Notes under the pieces: model-generated
Databases searched by the model: none
What the model saw: the letters and a program-made list of their open reading frames with translations, nothing else
What the model was told of the DNA's origin: nothing
Assembly: GCA_041890495.1 (NCBI GenBank)
Contig: CP169086.1
Location: 1,798,001-1,862,000, forward strand
DNA length: 64,000 nt
Direction of reading: 5' to 3'
DNA from: Escherichia boydii
GTDB taxonomy: Bacteria; Pseudomonadota; Gammaproteobacteria; Enterobacterales; Enterobacteriaceae
Shown: one piece after another, positions 25,213 through 33,887 of the stretch
Layout of the letters: each line of letters begins with the position of its first letter
Numbering within the stretch: the stretch's first letter is position 1
Translations under genes and position numbers: made by a program

Positions 25213-25518
25213 TCAGCCGATCGCCAGTTCATTCAGAATTTGCGGTGCGTCATCCGGGGTGAGCGGCATCAGATGTTCGGGGCGGACAAACGCAAAGCCG
25301 TGCTGGTTGTCAAAGGCATAGACATCTCCCGTCACCAGCCAGAGCGCGCGATCGGCGGTTGTGGGCAATTGCGTCATCACGCCGTTGACCGGGTTAACGA
25401 AACGCAGGCCAGGCTGGCACAGGCCAAACAGCTCAACAGATTTACCTATATTGCGACGGCCTGACGCCGTGCGGGCACCCACGATCATCGCCATGCTGCC
25501 CGGTTTTAGCTGAAACAT
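25213..25518 (-). CDS. Conserved-looking hypothetical protein
   Basis: A 101-residue soluble protein (MFQLKPGSMAMIVGARTASGRRNIGKSVELFG...). It begins with a KOW/SH3-like beta pattern (PGSMAMIVGAR) and ends with an acidic segment (TPDDAPQILNELAIG). No family recognised and no counterpart in the E. coli yea cluster. Codon use resembles neighbouring host genes, so I think it is real. Confidence 0.65.
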   Translation of the reverse strand: MFQLKPGSMAMIVGARTASGRRNIGKSVELFGLCQPGLRFVNPVNGVMTQLPTTADRALWLVTGDVYAFDNQHGFAFVRPEHLMPLTPDDAPQILNELAIG

Positions 25519-25598
25519 ACTTCTCTCGCGGAAACGAACGCCAGAAACTGGCTAAGATTAATCCTAAAGAGAAGTGTATCGCAGGCGGTATCCGTCTG

Positions 25599-25853
25599 TC
25601 ACCTGGTGGGTTGTGGACGATCGCGACGATAGAGCGTCCATTCATCGATCACTTCGCCACCCGGTAATTTGCACTCGGTGCGAACGCCCTGCGGGCTTTG
25701 AACCGGGATCTGTTCCCCGCCTTTCTCCAGGCAGTAGACGGAGGCCGGGTTCGCTATACCGATAACGTGCGGCGGTTTCGGCGCATCGGGTGGCGTAGTT
25801 TTTGCGGTGCAGGCGGCCAGGGGAAGCGCCAGCGCCAGAAGCAGAAATCTCAT
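25599..25853 (-). CDS. yoaF: DUF333 lipoprotein YoaF
   Basis: An 84-residue lipoprotein. The signal sequence ends in the lipobox LAAC with Cys15. The body has the DUF333 words GIANPASVYCLEKGGE and CKLPGGEVIDEWTLYRRD, as in E. coli YoaF (84 aa). Probably outer membrane anchored. The ATG at 25853 places the lipobox correctly; an upstream extension would not. Confidence 0.9.
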   Translation of the reverse strand: MRFLLLALALPLAACTAKTTPPDAPKPPHVIGIANPASVYCLEKGGEQIPVQSPQGVRTECKLPGGEVIDEWTLYRRDRPQPTR

Positions 25854-25947
25854 CTCATTGATCCTTTTGACGTCATTACAGCCTAAGGGTAACGGGTCAT
25901 CGCCGCGTTCTCCATGATTTCTCCATTTTAACTGCACTTTTCAGCAC

Positions 25948-26036
25948 TATAGTGTGGCGTGTTCTCGATATGACCAGAGAACATCATTCCGTAATCAAGA
26001 TGTCTTTGCCCCGGTCTCAACAACGGGGCTTTTTTT
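25948..26036 (+). ncRNA. Candidate short transcript with terminator
   Basis: A strong terminator (GCCCCG 26008-26013 with CGGGGC 26024-26029, then seven T) stands 84 bases upstream of dgcP with no coding sequence before it on this strand. A TATAGT -10-like word is at 25948-25953, though the -35 is poor. The 50-80 base transcript could be a small RNA or a terminated leader. No known RNA recognised. Confidence 0.4.
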
Positions 26037-26120
26037 CTCGCCTGCTGCCCGCTCCCTGCATATATTAAATTTTCTGTATTCGTGTTTTACTATGCCTGAA
26101 GCCTAAAAACTCAGCATAAC

Positions 26121-27191
26121 ATGCAGATGCAGACGTCTTCTGCCTGGGAGTCACTCTACGCCATGTCGGATCTTATCCTCGCTCGCGTTTCAGAAACCCT
26201 TGCCACCGAGCAATCCCTTGAAAGCCTCGTTCGCCAGCTGCTGGAGATGCTGGAAATTGTCACCGACATGGAGTCGACCTACCTGACCAAGGTGGATATC
26301 GAGGCGCGGCTGCAGCACATCCTCTACGCCCGCAACAGCAAGCAGATGAAAATCCCGGAGGGGCTGAGCGTCCCGTGGGATGAGACGCTGTGCAAACGCG
26401 CGCTGGATAGTGACACGATGTTCAGCAATGACGTGCCCGATCGTTGGCCAGAGTGTGAAGCCGCAAAAGCGCTTGGCATTACCACCTACATGAGTATTCC
26501 TGTCCATCTTGCGGATGGTTCACTTTACGGAACGCTCTGCGCCACCAGCACGGCCAGAAAGCCGCTAAGCGAGCGCGGTGAACAGGTTCTGAAGCTCTTC
26601 GCCGGGCTGATTGCCCAGTCCATTCAGAAAGAGTCGCTGGTGACCCAGCTTCGCGAAGCCAATGCGGCCCTCATCGCGCACTCATATACGGATGCCCTTA
26701 CCGGTCTACCCAACCGTCGCGCCATTTTTGAAGATCTGACCACCCTCTCTTCTCTGGCCCGGCACCTGAAGCGTAACGCCATCATCGCGTTTATCGATCT
26801 GGATGATTTCAAGCTGATTAACGATCGTTACGGCCACGAGGCTGGCGACCAGTTCCTGATAGATGTGGGTAAGCGTTTGACCGAAGAGAAGCAGCAGGAC
26901 GATATTATCGGTCGTCTGGGTGGCGATGAATTTCTGGTCGCATCGCTGAGCCAGCCCCACCAGGAGGGGGATAACGCGCAGCTTACGCTGCTCAAAACGC
27001 GCCTCAGCGCCTGTATCGCCGGCGAATACTGGCTGGGCAGCGTTCATATTATTTATCCGGGCGCCAGCTTCGGTGTTATCGAAGTGGACCCTGCCGCAAC
27101 CGATCCTGACAGCGCGTTACGCGCTGCGGATATGGCGATGTATCAGGATAAGAAAGGAAAAAGCAAAACGCGCTTTCTCCCTAGGGATTAA
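26121..27191 (+). CDS. dgcP: GAF-GGDEF diguanylate cyclase DgcP (YeaP)
   Basis: A 356-residue cyclase making cyclic-di-GMP from two GTP. A GAF sensory domain covers about residues 20-175 and a GGDEF domain 190-350, with the active motif RLGGDEF near 266. The RxxD inhibitory site is absent (QQDD at that position), so product feedback is unlikely. Clearly homologous to E. coli DgcP (341 aa). The E. coli start corresponds to the ATG at 26163; GGGAG lies upstream of it, so 26163 is a good alternative start. yoaK and yoaJ follow. Confidence 0.92.
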   Translation: MQMQTSSAWESLYAMSDLILARVSETLATEQSLESLVRQLLEMLEIVTDMESTYLTKVDIEARLQHILYARNSKQMKIPEGLSVPWDETLCKRALDSDTMFSNDVPDRWPECEAAKALGITTYMSIPVHLADGSLYGTLCATSTARKPLSERGEQVLKLFAGLIAQSIQKESLVTQLREANAALIAHSYTDALTGLPNRRAIFEDLTTLSSLARHLKRNAIIAFIDLDDFKLINDRYGHEAGDQFLIDVGKRLTEEKQQDDIIGRLGGDEFLVASLSQPHQEGDNAQLTLLKTRLSACIAGEYWLGSVHIIYPGASFGVIEVDPAATDPDSALRAADMAMYQDKKGKSKTRFLPRD

Positions 27192-27236
27192 CCCCGTACA
27201 CTCTACGGCGTTATTGAAACCGAAACAGGTGATGGT

Positions 27237-27335
27237 ATGAGAATAGGGATCCTCTTCCCGGTCGTTATTTTTATAACGGCGGTGGTTTTTTTAGCGTGGT
27301 TTTTTGTCGGCGGCTACGCGGCTCCAGGGGCATAA
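27237..27335 (+). CDS. yoaK: Small membrane protein YoaK
   Basis: A 32-residue peptide beginning MRIGILFPVVIFITAVV and ending GGYAAPGA, with one membrane helix. It differs from E. coli YoaK at one or two residues only. Same place after dgcP/yeaP. Its stop overlaps the yoaJ ATG (TAAATG). Confidence 0.9.
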   Translation: MRIGILFPVVIFITAVVFLAWFFVGGYAAPGA

Positions 27336-27410
27336 ATGCGCAAGACAACCGTCATTATGCTGATCGTTGCTATCGCAGCGTTTGCCGGTACGCAGCTTGG
27401 CTGGTGGTAA
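27336..27410 (+). CDS. yoaJ: Small membrane protein YoaJ
   Basis: A 24-residue peptide MRKTTVIMLIVAIAAF... ending GTQLGWW. The LGWW end and length match E. coli YoaJ (24 aa). It follows yoaK without spacing, so the two are translated together. E. coli YoaJ is a verified membrane peptide of unknown role. Confidence 0.88.
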   Translation: MRKTTVIMLIVAIAAFAGTQLGWW

Positions 27411-27421
27411 ACCCGATACGT

Positions 27422-27449
27422 AAAAAGGCCGCCATCCGGCAGCCTTTTT
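27422..27449. terminator. Bidirectional terminator between yoaJ and yeaQ
   Basis: AAAAAGGC (27422-27429) pairs with GCCTTTTT (27442-27449), so both strands end in a T-run. It serves the convergent yoaKJ and yeaQ. Confidence 0.85.
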
Positions 27450-27464
27450 CAACGCTTTCAGAAC

Positions 27465-27713
27465 TTAGCTTTTGATCTTTCTGTAGATAAACAGAACAAC
27501 CAGAGCACCGATCACCGCGACGGCGAAACTGCCGAAGTTAAAGCCATCGACCTTGCCAAATCCGAACAGCGTACTGATCCAGCCGCCGACTACCGCGCCA
27601 ACAATACCCAGTATTACGGTGACGATAAACCCACCGCCATCTTTGCCCGGCATGATCCACTTCGCCAGAATACCCGCAATAAGCCCAAAGATAATCCAGG
27701 ATAAAATTCCCAT
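27465..27713 (-). CDS. yeaQ: GlsB/YeaQ/YmgE-family membrane protein YeaQ
   Basis: An 82-residue protein with three hydrophobic helices and the family motif GLIAGILAKWIMPGKDGGG. Often named transglycosylase-associated protein; related genes are stress-induced. Matches E. coli YeaQ in length and position. Preceded by AGGAAAG. Confidence 0.93.
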   Translation of the reverse strand: MGILSWIIFGLIAGILAKWIMPGKDGGGFIVTVILGIVGAVVGGWISTLFGFGKVDGFNFGSFAVAVIGALVVLFIYRKIKS

Positions 27714-27846
27714 AACTTTCCTCTCTGTATGGTTTTTGTCATTAAATCAACGACACAAAAAGAATAGCACAGGATTTCAGAAAGGAAATTTGTGATAAGC
27801 ATCACAGTGAGAGAGTGCGTAATTATTCATCAACAAAAAGAGCGTG

Positions 27847-27993
27847 CCACATAAACTGTGGGGTTGCATCTTTTGTTGAGAAAGATTATCTTTCTCAACA
27901 CTGAATAGTTGAGAGAAATACTCGGGTATTCAGTACGACATTGCTCACATTGCTTCCAGTATTTCTTGCCCACTCCTGAGTGGGCTTTTTTTT
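27847..27993 (+). ncRNA. Candidate structured small RNA
   Basis: A 250-base gap upstream of yeaQ contains a series of hairpins on the plus strand. They are CCACA/TGTGG (27848-27861), a perfect 11-bp stem GTTGAGAAAGA/TCTTTCTCAAC (27875-27899), CTGAATA/TATTCAG (about 27901-27933), and the terminator GCCCACT/AGTGGGC followed by eight T (27968-27993). No reading frame explains them. The stretch before the terminator (GACATTGCTCACATTGC) reminds me of repeat sequences near E. coli transcript ends such as rtT, but I cannot confirm this. Confidence 0.5.
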
Positions 27994-27997
27994 AAGT

Positions 27998-29512
27998 TCA
28001 TACCCCAACAAACGCGTACCGGTTACGTCCCGCGCGTTTCGCCTGATAGAGCGCCTGGTCTGCGGCAATAATGATATTTTGCTGGCTGCCTGCGATGTCG
28101 ACGGCACGGGCGGTAGAAATCCCGACGCTTACCGTCACCCGGCCGAAGGGGCTAAAGGCATGGGCGATTTGCAGCGAGAACACATTGCGAATAATCGTCT
28201 GGGCCAGACGAAGCGCCTCCTGAATATCCGTATCCGGCAATATCAGCGCAAACTCCTCTCCGCCGTATCGCGCCACAAGCTGATTATCACGGGTAAGGCT
28301 CTCCCTGAGGCTATTTCCGAGCATAGCCAGACACCGATCCCCTTCCGGATGGCCGTAGTTATCGTTGTATTTTTTGAAGTAGTCCACGTCCACGATCAGT
28401 ATCGAAATCGGCGCGTCATGCGCGGCACACTTAGCGATGTCCGAGAGGATTTTTTCATCAAAGACGCGGCGATTGTACAGCCCGGTCAACGCATCTTCTG
28501 AGGCAATAATTTTCAGCGCTTTGTTATCACGTGTTTTTCGGGACAGGTCGGAATACAGGAAGTATGACGCTACGATGAGTATCGCCGTGAACACGAAAAT
28601 GAGTACCGCCAGCTGAATCGCCTGCTTGCGCCAGGGGGCAAGGGCTTCATCAATGCTAACCGCCACGGTGGTGACCAGTCCGTAGCGTCTGTTTTTCTCA
28701 TAGGCATAGATGCGCTCGATTTTATCAAACCGCGAGATGGAGCTGGCTATCCCCGTATTTTGTACCTTGAGATATTTCCTGAAGAGCGGTGAATCAGAAA
28801 CAATCGTGCCGATATAGGTATTTTTAAAGGGATACCGGACCAGCAGCACGCCTGTTTGCGTCGTTAAGCCGATGACGCCCGAGTGACCGATATTAATCTG
28901 ACCGTAGAGCGCCAGAAAGTTTTCGATACCCAGCGTCACCACCACCACACCGTTAAATGCCCCGGTTTGGGTTTCAAGGCGCCGGCTGATGGTGATAACC
29001 CATTTGCCATTGGTTCTGCTTACCACCGGCTCCCCAATAAAAATCGCCTGATTTTTATTTGCTTTATGATAGATAAAAAACTCTCTGTCCGAGCCTTTAC
29101 GTGGCCCCGTAAAACTTTCATGCAGCGCGGTAAAGATATCGCCCTGAGCATTGTAAACAACCACATTATTAATCTGGGTAAGAAGGTTATCCTGATTATT
29201 GATCATGTGCTGAATATTGGTCGCCTGCTGCGGGGTCATGCCATAAATTTCGATTATGTCGGAAACGGTAGTAATTAACATTTCACTCTGGCGCATGATC
29301 CCTTCGGTGTAGACATCAAGGGTATGGCTCAGGTTAGCGACGCTGGTATTAATTTGCTGGATTGACTGCTGTCTGGACGTGGCAATTTGGACAGCAAGCG
29401 CCAGCGAGATGATCAATGAGACAATGATGACGGTAATGGTTGTTGTGTAAAAAGTATTTTTCACATGCACGAGCTTTTCCACCTTATCACGCCTGATATC
29501 CCTGGCTGACAA
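27998..29512 (-). CDS. Membrane dCache-GGDEF diguanylate cyclase
   Basis: A 504-residue inner membrane cyclase. Helix 1 (about 20-45) and helix 2 (about 300-325) bracket a periplasmic dCache ligand-binding domain. The GGDEF domain at 340-500 has the active motif RYGGEEF near 416. The inhibitory site position reads RDNQ rather than RxxD, so feedback control is probably lost. Not the orthologue of E. coli DgcJ. Its end faces the terminator of the candidate small RNA. It starts a three-gene cyclic-di-GMP cluster with the two EAL genes. Confidence 0.9.
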   Translation of the reverse strand: MSARDIRRDKVEKLVHVKNTFYTTTITVIIVSLIISLALAVQIATSRQQSIQQINTSVANLSHTLDVYTEGIMRQSEMLITTVSDIIEIYGMTPQQATNIQHMINNQDNLLTQINNVVVYNAQGDIFTALHESFTGPRKGSDREFFIYHKANKNQAIFIGEPVVSRTNGKWVITISRRLETQTGAFNGVVVVTLGIENFLALYGQINIGHSGVIGLTTQTGVLLVRYPFKNTYIGTIVSDSPLFRKYLKVQNTGIASSISRFDKIERIYAYEKNRRYGLVTTVAVSIDEALAPWRKQAIQLAVLIFVFTAILIVASYFLYSDLSRKTRDNKALKIIASEDALTGLYNRRVFDEKILSDIAKCAAHDAPISILIVDVDYFKKYNDNYGHPEGDRCLAMLGNSLRESLTRDNQLVARYGGEEFALILPDTDIQEALRLAQTIIRNVFSLQIAHAFSPFGRVTVSVGISTARAVDIAGSQQNIIIAADQALYQAKRAGRNRYAFVGV

Positions 29513-29595
29513 CTCTTGTCACTGTAACAAAGCTCAGGATAAGAGGAAAATGAATTGCACTTAAGCATACAACAGAAGCTCGTCTTAATTTCGTT

Positions 29596-31146
29596 TTACA
29601 AACTAACCGTCTCCCGGGGCTTAGATAAAATGACTTTAATAAAATCGATATAGGAGACGGGCTTACCAAAATAATAACCCTGCAACAGGGTAATCTCATT
29701 ACGGTTGAGATACTCCAGTTGCGCTTTCGTTTCTACGCCTTCAGCCACAATGCGCAATGAGAGTTTTTTCGCCAGCTCAATGACGCAGTCCAGCAGGATC
29801 GTTGAGTCCTTTTCATCTGAAACCCGGTTCACAAAGCTTTTATCAATTTTAATATAATCTATGGCAAGCGCATTAAGGCATGACAGACCGGAATAACCCG
29901 TACCAAAATCATCCAGGGCAATAACAAAACCCGCTTTATGCAGCATGTTGAGGTTTTCCACGAGGTGTGGATTATCAATCAGCGGTTCACGCTCGGTCAC
30001 CTCGAGAACCAGTTTGACCTCTTTACCCTGAAACCCGTTTCCGAAGACGCGGCAGTCACCGATGAAGGAAGGTGCATTGATGTGTCTGGCGCTAATGTTC
30101 ACCCCGATATGAAACCCGTCCGGTAGCTTAGGCAAAAGCGGCTTAAGCTGGGTCACCACTTTCGCCATTAACCCTTTGGTCAGAGGAATAATCAACCCGC
30201 TACGTTCAGCTATCGGGATAAAGACGTCCGGCGGGATAAAGCCTGACTTGGGATGCTTCCACCTTGCCAGGACTTCAACACCGTATAACCCGCCGGTATC
30301 GCCGTTCACGATCGGCTGGTAATAAGGCACGATCTCTCCCTGCAAAATGGCCTTACGCAAATCGTCTTCAAAGGTGGTGCTTTTCCCCTTGTAGCGGCGG
30401 ATCAAAATGCCCACCGCCACGGAGAGCGCGAGAATCAGCAGGATCAGGCTCCATCCCTGTTGCAGTAGCCGCGTCAGGCTAAAAAAGGCAGGCGGTTGCC
30501 AGGCCAGACTAAAGGGGAAGAGCGAAGAGGTCGTAAGTGACCCCGCCCACGAGGCCGCTTTCCAGCCGGTCACATCACCGTTGCGCGTAAACATCCTGTC
30601 GCCGACAACCAACCCGAGCTCAACGCTGTTTGATGCGTTCGCGATGACGTCCTGCAAATGCGCATCACTGACGCTGACGATGACGCGCCCTCCCGCGATG
30701 GGCATCTGGAAGACAAGCACCGGGATGCCGTTCACCAGTCGATTACCGGGTAACAGCATTAATTTTTGTTCAGGTAACGTCTCCGGATGCACAATCAAAA
30801 CGCCATTCCCGGGAAGGGAAGTACAGATGATTTTTCCCTGCTGCTGAATCATGATGGCGCGCAGATGCGGTTTCAGCGCGGCTTCTGTCCCTAGCGCCAG
30901 CTGTCCGCTGCTGCTACACCCCTGCTCCGCAACGCGCTTCGCCGTGCTGGCCGCACTGACGGCTTCCGACAGAATGCTCTCTATTTTCTGGGTGCTTACC
31001 GTGGCGGTATGAACATTATTCATTTTCGCCATCTGCCATAGCTGCCAGTTAATAATCAGTATGCCGATCAGAAAAAGAAACAAGGCACTGAGAACAGGGA
31101 TCATCACGTTACGCACGATGTTTTCCTTAATAGAATAAACAAGCAT
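29596..31146 (-). CDS. CSS-motif EAL phosphodiesterase 1
   Basis: A 516-residue membrane protein of the CSS-EAL type (E. coli PdeB/PdeC/PdeD-like). Helices at about 15-37 and 230-250 flank a periplasmic domain with the redox motif CSS (Cys77-Ser-Ser). In this family the periplasmic cysteines tune activity through DsbA/DsbB. The EAL domain has EVLARW (near 290), DDFGTGYSG and IKIDKSFV, and EGVET, so all catalytic positions are filled and it should cleave cyclic-di-GMP. Divergent from the second CSS-EAL gene across 206 bases. Confidence 0.9.
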   Translation of the reverse strand: MLVYSIKENIVRNVMIPVLSALFLFLIGILIINWQLWQMAKMNNVHTATVSTQKIESILSEAVSAASTAKRVAEQGCSSSGQLALGTEAALKPHLRAIMIQQQGKIICTSLPGNGVLIVHPETLPEQKLMLLPGNRLVNGIPVLVFQMPIAGGRVIVSVSDAHLQDVIANASNSVELGLVVGDRMFTRNGDVTGWKAASWAGSLTTSSLFPFSLAWQPPAFFSLTRLLQQGWSLILLILALSVAVGILIRRYKGKSTTFEDDLRKAILQGEIVPYYQPIVNGDTGGLYGVEVLARWKHPKSGFIPPDVFIPIAERSGLIIPLTKGLMAKVVTQLKPLLPKLPDGFHIGVNISARHINAPSFIGDCRVFGNGFQGKEVKLVLEVTEREPLIDNPHLVENLNMLHKAGFVIALDDFGTGYSGLSCLNALAIDYIKIDKSFVNRVSDEKDSTILLDCVIELAKKLSLRIVAEGVETKAQLEYLNRNEITLLQGYYFGKPVSYIDFIKVILSKPRETVSL

Positions 31147-31352
31147 GGAGGATCGGAAAGAAGAACCCGTGGTTTACCCGGCGTTGCTTATCACAATAAA
31201 AATAGCTTAGCTGAGAATTGTCTTAAAAAACTGATGCTTTCGTATGAGTTCACGCGCCCAAATTTGCTCACCAGACGTGACTATCAGGCTTGTGCCTTGC
31301 CCAGGCTGTGTTAAGATTTGTGAAATCAGGGAGCGGACAGGATAACTGGAAA

Positions 31353-32852
31353 ATGAAAAAGCGCATTGCCGTTGCGATCGTTTCAACGCTTCTGGTCATC
31401 CTGTCTCTTTATGCGGTCAACGTGGTTATCATCGGTCAGCAAAAAACCAAACAGCTTGAAATATCCCAGACCCTTTTACATTATTCAGAAGATCTGTCCC
31501 AAAGCGTGGCGCAAGGCCTCAAAAGCATAACGACGCAGGGATGTGATAAAACCAGTCTTGATAGCTACAGGCAAATAAAGCTTAATAACCTCTATTTCAG
31601 CGATATCGGTTTCATCGAAAAAGGAAAAATTGTCTGTACCGCTTTTTGGGGTAAACTCGCGACGCCCGTTCCACTTCCTGCGGAACTGCATAAAACGCCG
31701 AGAGGTTTTCTCCTGGCGCAATTTTCCAGAAAAGACTTTTTCACAGGCAATGCGGCAATTTATAATAATATTATTATCTTCACCTCCCGCTATGCTTACG
31801 ATAAATTCACCCCGGTTACCGCAAGCTATTCTCTGAGCGCCACCACGAAGGACTTTGGCCGGACCTTTTTTTCAGCCGCCCCTGAGCTGAAGCCGCGGAG
31901 CTGGCTGCATGCGACATTGTTCACCCTGACCATTACACAGTGCAGCGCCTCGTGGGATTTATGCGTGATTGTAAAACACCACGATGCCGGACTGGCCTCG
32001 CTCCCCCCGTTTATCTTTACGTTTCTCGCGGTCATACTCTTTTTTATCTGGGTCGCGATAACGTTATTTATCTTCCGTCTCTATGAAGACCGTTTTTCGC
32101 TGGAACGCACGCTGATCAAAGCCGTGATTACGAATACCTTCAGCGTTAATTATCAGCCCATTATTCGTATTCGCGATCAAAAAATCGTGGGCGTAGAAGT
32201 TCTTTCGCGATGGCGCGATCAAAAGCATGGAGACGTCTCGCCGGAGCTGTTCATCCCATTAATTAAGAAAATCGGTCTGTATAAAAAATATTACAGCAAT
32301 ATTATCGGAAAATCCCTTTCAGAAATTGCCCCACTGGCGATTAAGCATCAGCTGATCGTTTCAATCAACGTTGGGCGAAAGGAAATTGAAGACGGACAGT
32401 TTATTAACATTTTGCGTCGTGAGTGCTTAGCCAATCGCCTCCCCCTTTCCCTGATGAAGGTCGAGCTTTCCGAGAAAGCCGTTTCCGCGGCGGATATCCT
32501 CGAGGGGTTCTGTCAGGAACTGAAGTCGCTTGGCGTTAAAATTTCAATCGATGATTTTGGCGTACAGAATTCAAATCTGGCCCGGCTGTCGCAGCTTGAA
32601 TATGATGAAATTAAAATTGATAAGTCGCTGGTGGATGGCATCAGCGAGCATTATAAGCAAAACATCTTTGTTATCTTCAGCGATGCCCTTGCGAAGTTGA
32701 ATAAAACACTTGTTTTCGAGGGCGTGGAAAATGAAATTCAATATTGCTTCATTGCGGACAGATATCCCGATGCCCTTATCCAGGGATGGTATTTTTCAAA
32801 AGCACTCACCCGGAGCGAGCTGGCGAAGCGACTCACCGGCGTCGCCCCGTAA
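31353..32852 (+). CDS. CSS-like EAL protein 2, variant loop 6
   Basis: A 499-residue membrane protein built like its neighbour: helix at about 5-28, periplasmic domain, helix near 225-250, EAL domain. The EVL motif is at about 281 (GVEVLSRW) and the catalytic Asp pair and Lys are kept (IDDFG, IKIDKS, EGVE). But the loop-6 sequence is DFGVQNSN instead of DFGTGYSS, which in EAL enzymes usually lowers activity. The CSS motif is reduced to CDK (Cys64). It may be a weak enzyme or a regulatory receiver. The ATG at 31353 has AGGA upstream; an earlier in-frame ATG at 31290 lacks one. Confidence 0.85.
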   Translation: MKKRIAVAIVSTLLVILSLYAVNVVIIGQQKTKQLEISQTLLHYSEDLSQSVAQGLKSITTQGCDKTSLDSYRQIKLNNLYFSDIGFIEKGKIVCTAFWGKLATPVPLPAELHKTPRGFLLAQFSRKDFFTGNAAIYNNIIIFTSRYAYDKFTPVTASYSLSATTKDFGRTFFSAAPELKPRSWLHATLFTLTITQCSASWDLCVIVKHHDAGLASLPPFIFTFLAVILFFIWVAITLFIFRLYEDRFSLERTLIKAVITNTFSVNYQPIIRIRDQKIVGVEVLSRWRDQKHGDVSPELFIPLIKKIGLYKKYYSNIIGKSLSEIAPLAIKHQLIVSINVGRKEIEDGQFINILRRECLANRLPLSLMKVELSEKAVSAADILEGFCQELKSLGVKISIDDFGVQNSNLARLSQLEYDEIKIDKSLVDGISEHYKQNIFVIFSDALAKLNKTLVFEGVENEIQYCFIADRYPDALIQGWYFSKALTRSELAKRLTGVAP

Positions 32853-32974
32853 CCAGAAGCCTGCCATGCGCGTTTTTTTACACTCAGGCATTTCTATTTT
32901 TTCCGCCAAAACATATAGTCGTCATATTCAGACGGTAGATTACCCTGAAGCACACTCTTATTTTGGTTAAAAAC

Positions 32975-33136
32975 GTGAAATTATCCTTACTTTTTCCAGT
33001 GGTACTGTTCTTTCTGATCGTTATTTTCGCGCTGCTTATCGATAAACCCGCTTCGCATATTTTGCGGAAAAAATGCATGTGGTCCGATAGCGTGATGCTG
33101 AGCTGTATCGCAAAGCATCACCATAACGGTTTTTGA
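32975..33136 (+). CDS. 53-aa membrane peptide, unknown
   Basis: A GTG-started frame encoding MKLSLLFPVVLFFLIVIFAL then LIDKPASHILRKKC and a histidine-rich end (IAKHHHNGF). One strong membrane helix and two cysteines after it (C34, C44). The ribosome binding site is weak. Codon use is plausible and the hydrophobic pattern is unlike random sequence. It is convergent with ymjA, 6 bases apart. Confidence 0.45.
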   Translation: MKLSLLFPVVLFFLIVIFALLIDKPASHILRKKCMWSDSVMLSCIAKHHHNGF

Positions 33137-33142
33137 GGCAGG

Positions 33143-33388
33143 CTATTCATTTCCCCATTGATTGAGGAAGTTCGCAACATCATCAATGCGACCCGCACGG
33201 ATCCCGGCTTCAGTGGCCATCTCCTGCTGGGCTTCCTCGCTGATCTCTTCATTATTCGCTAAGCGGGTGAGCAGCAGCTGGAAATAGTGCGCCAGCGCGT
33301 CGCGCTCAGACTCCGCAACTTTCTCAGCGGCTTCCGTCGCGTACTCATCGGCAATGTCATAATATTTCAGTGGGATATCGTTATTCAT
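33143..33388 (-). CDS. ymjA: DUF2543 protein YmjA
   Basis: An 81-residue acidic helical protein (MNNDIPLKYYDIADEYATEAAEKV...FLNQWGNE). It matches E. coli YmjA in length and most residues, from memory. In E. coli ymjA lies near the puu genes, far from icd, so gene order here differs. Function unknown. Confidence 0.85.
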   Translation of the reverse strand: MNNDIPLKYYDIADEYATEAAEKVAESERDALAHYFQLLLTRLANNEEISEEAQQEMATEAGIRAGRIDDVANFLNQWGNE

Positions 33389-33462
33389 AACAGTCTCGTC
33401 TCTGGCCTTTAAGGGGGAACGTCAGAGTATATCGGACGCGTTATCTCAACCAAAGCATTGCT

Positions 33463-33810
33463 TCAGATGAGCAACGCAAGCAGCGCTGCGAGCGCGGGCA
33501 CGGCCTGTACATACAAAATTTTTCGGCTGGCGGTGGCCGCGCCAAAAAGTCCGGCAATCAACACGCAGGCCAGGAAAAAGATGGCCACCTGAATCCCTTT
33601 TTCGCCAAGCCAGAGGCTCCAGAGCAGACCGGCCGCCAGAAAACCGTTATACAGCCCCTGATTTGCGGCCAGCACGCGGGTGTCGCGCGCAAACTCGGGA
33701 CGCAGATTAAAGGCCTTATGCCCTGTTTTGGTATTCCACAGGAACATTTCCAGCACGAGAATGTAGAGATGAATGAGTGCAACGACAGCGATAAGGACAG
33801 TGGCTAACAT
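33463..33810 (-). CDS. DUF1304 inner membrane protein
   Basis: A 115-residue protein with four hydrophobic helices and the DUF1304 words HLYILVLEMFLW and ANQGLYNGFLAAGLLW. The ATG at 33810 (MLATVLIAVVAL) has GGGAG upstream; a 27-base upstream extension lacks a good signal. Function unknown. It lies just past the icd terminator. Confidence 0.82.
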   Translation of the reverse strand: MLATVLIAVVALIHLYILVLEMFLWNTKTGHKAFNLRPEFARDTRVLAANQGLYNGFLAAGLLWSLWLGEKGIQVAIFFLACVLIAGLFGAATASRKILYVQAVPALAALLALLI

Positions 33811-33835
33811 CGTGTTGTCTCCCGCAGGCAGAGGC

Positions 33836-33863
33836 AAAAAAAACGGGAACCCTCAGGCCCCCG
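33836..33863 (-). terminator. icd terminator
   Basis: On the minus strand CGGGGGCC pairs with GGTTCCCG (two G-T pairs) around TGAG and is followed by eight T. It lies 25 bases after the icd stop. Confidence 0.85.
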
Positions 33864-33887
33864 CTCTTGTTTAACCCAGAATCTGGA

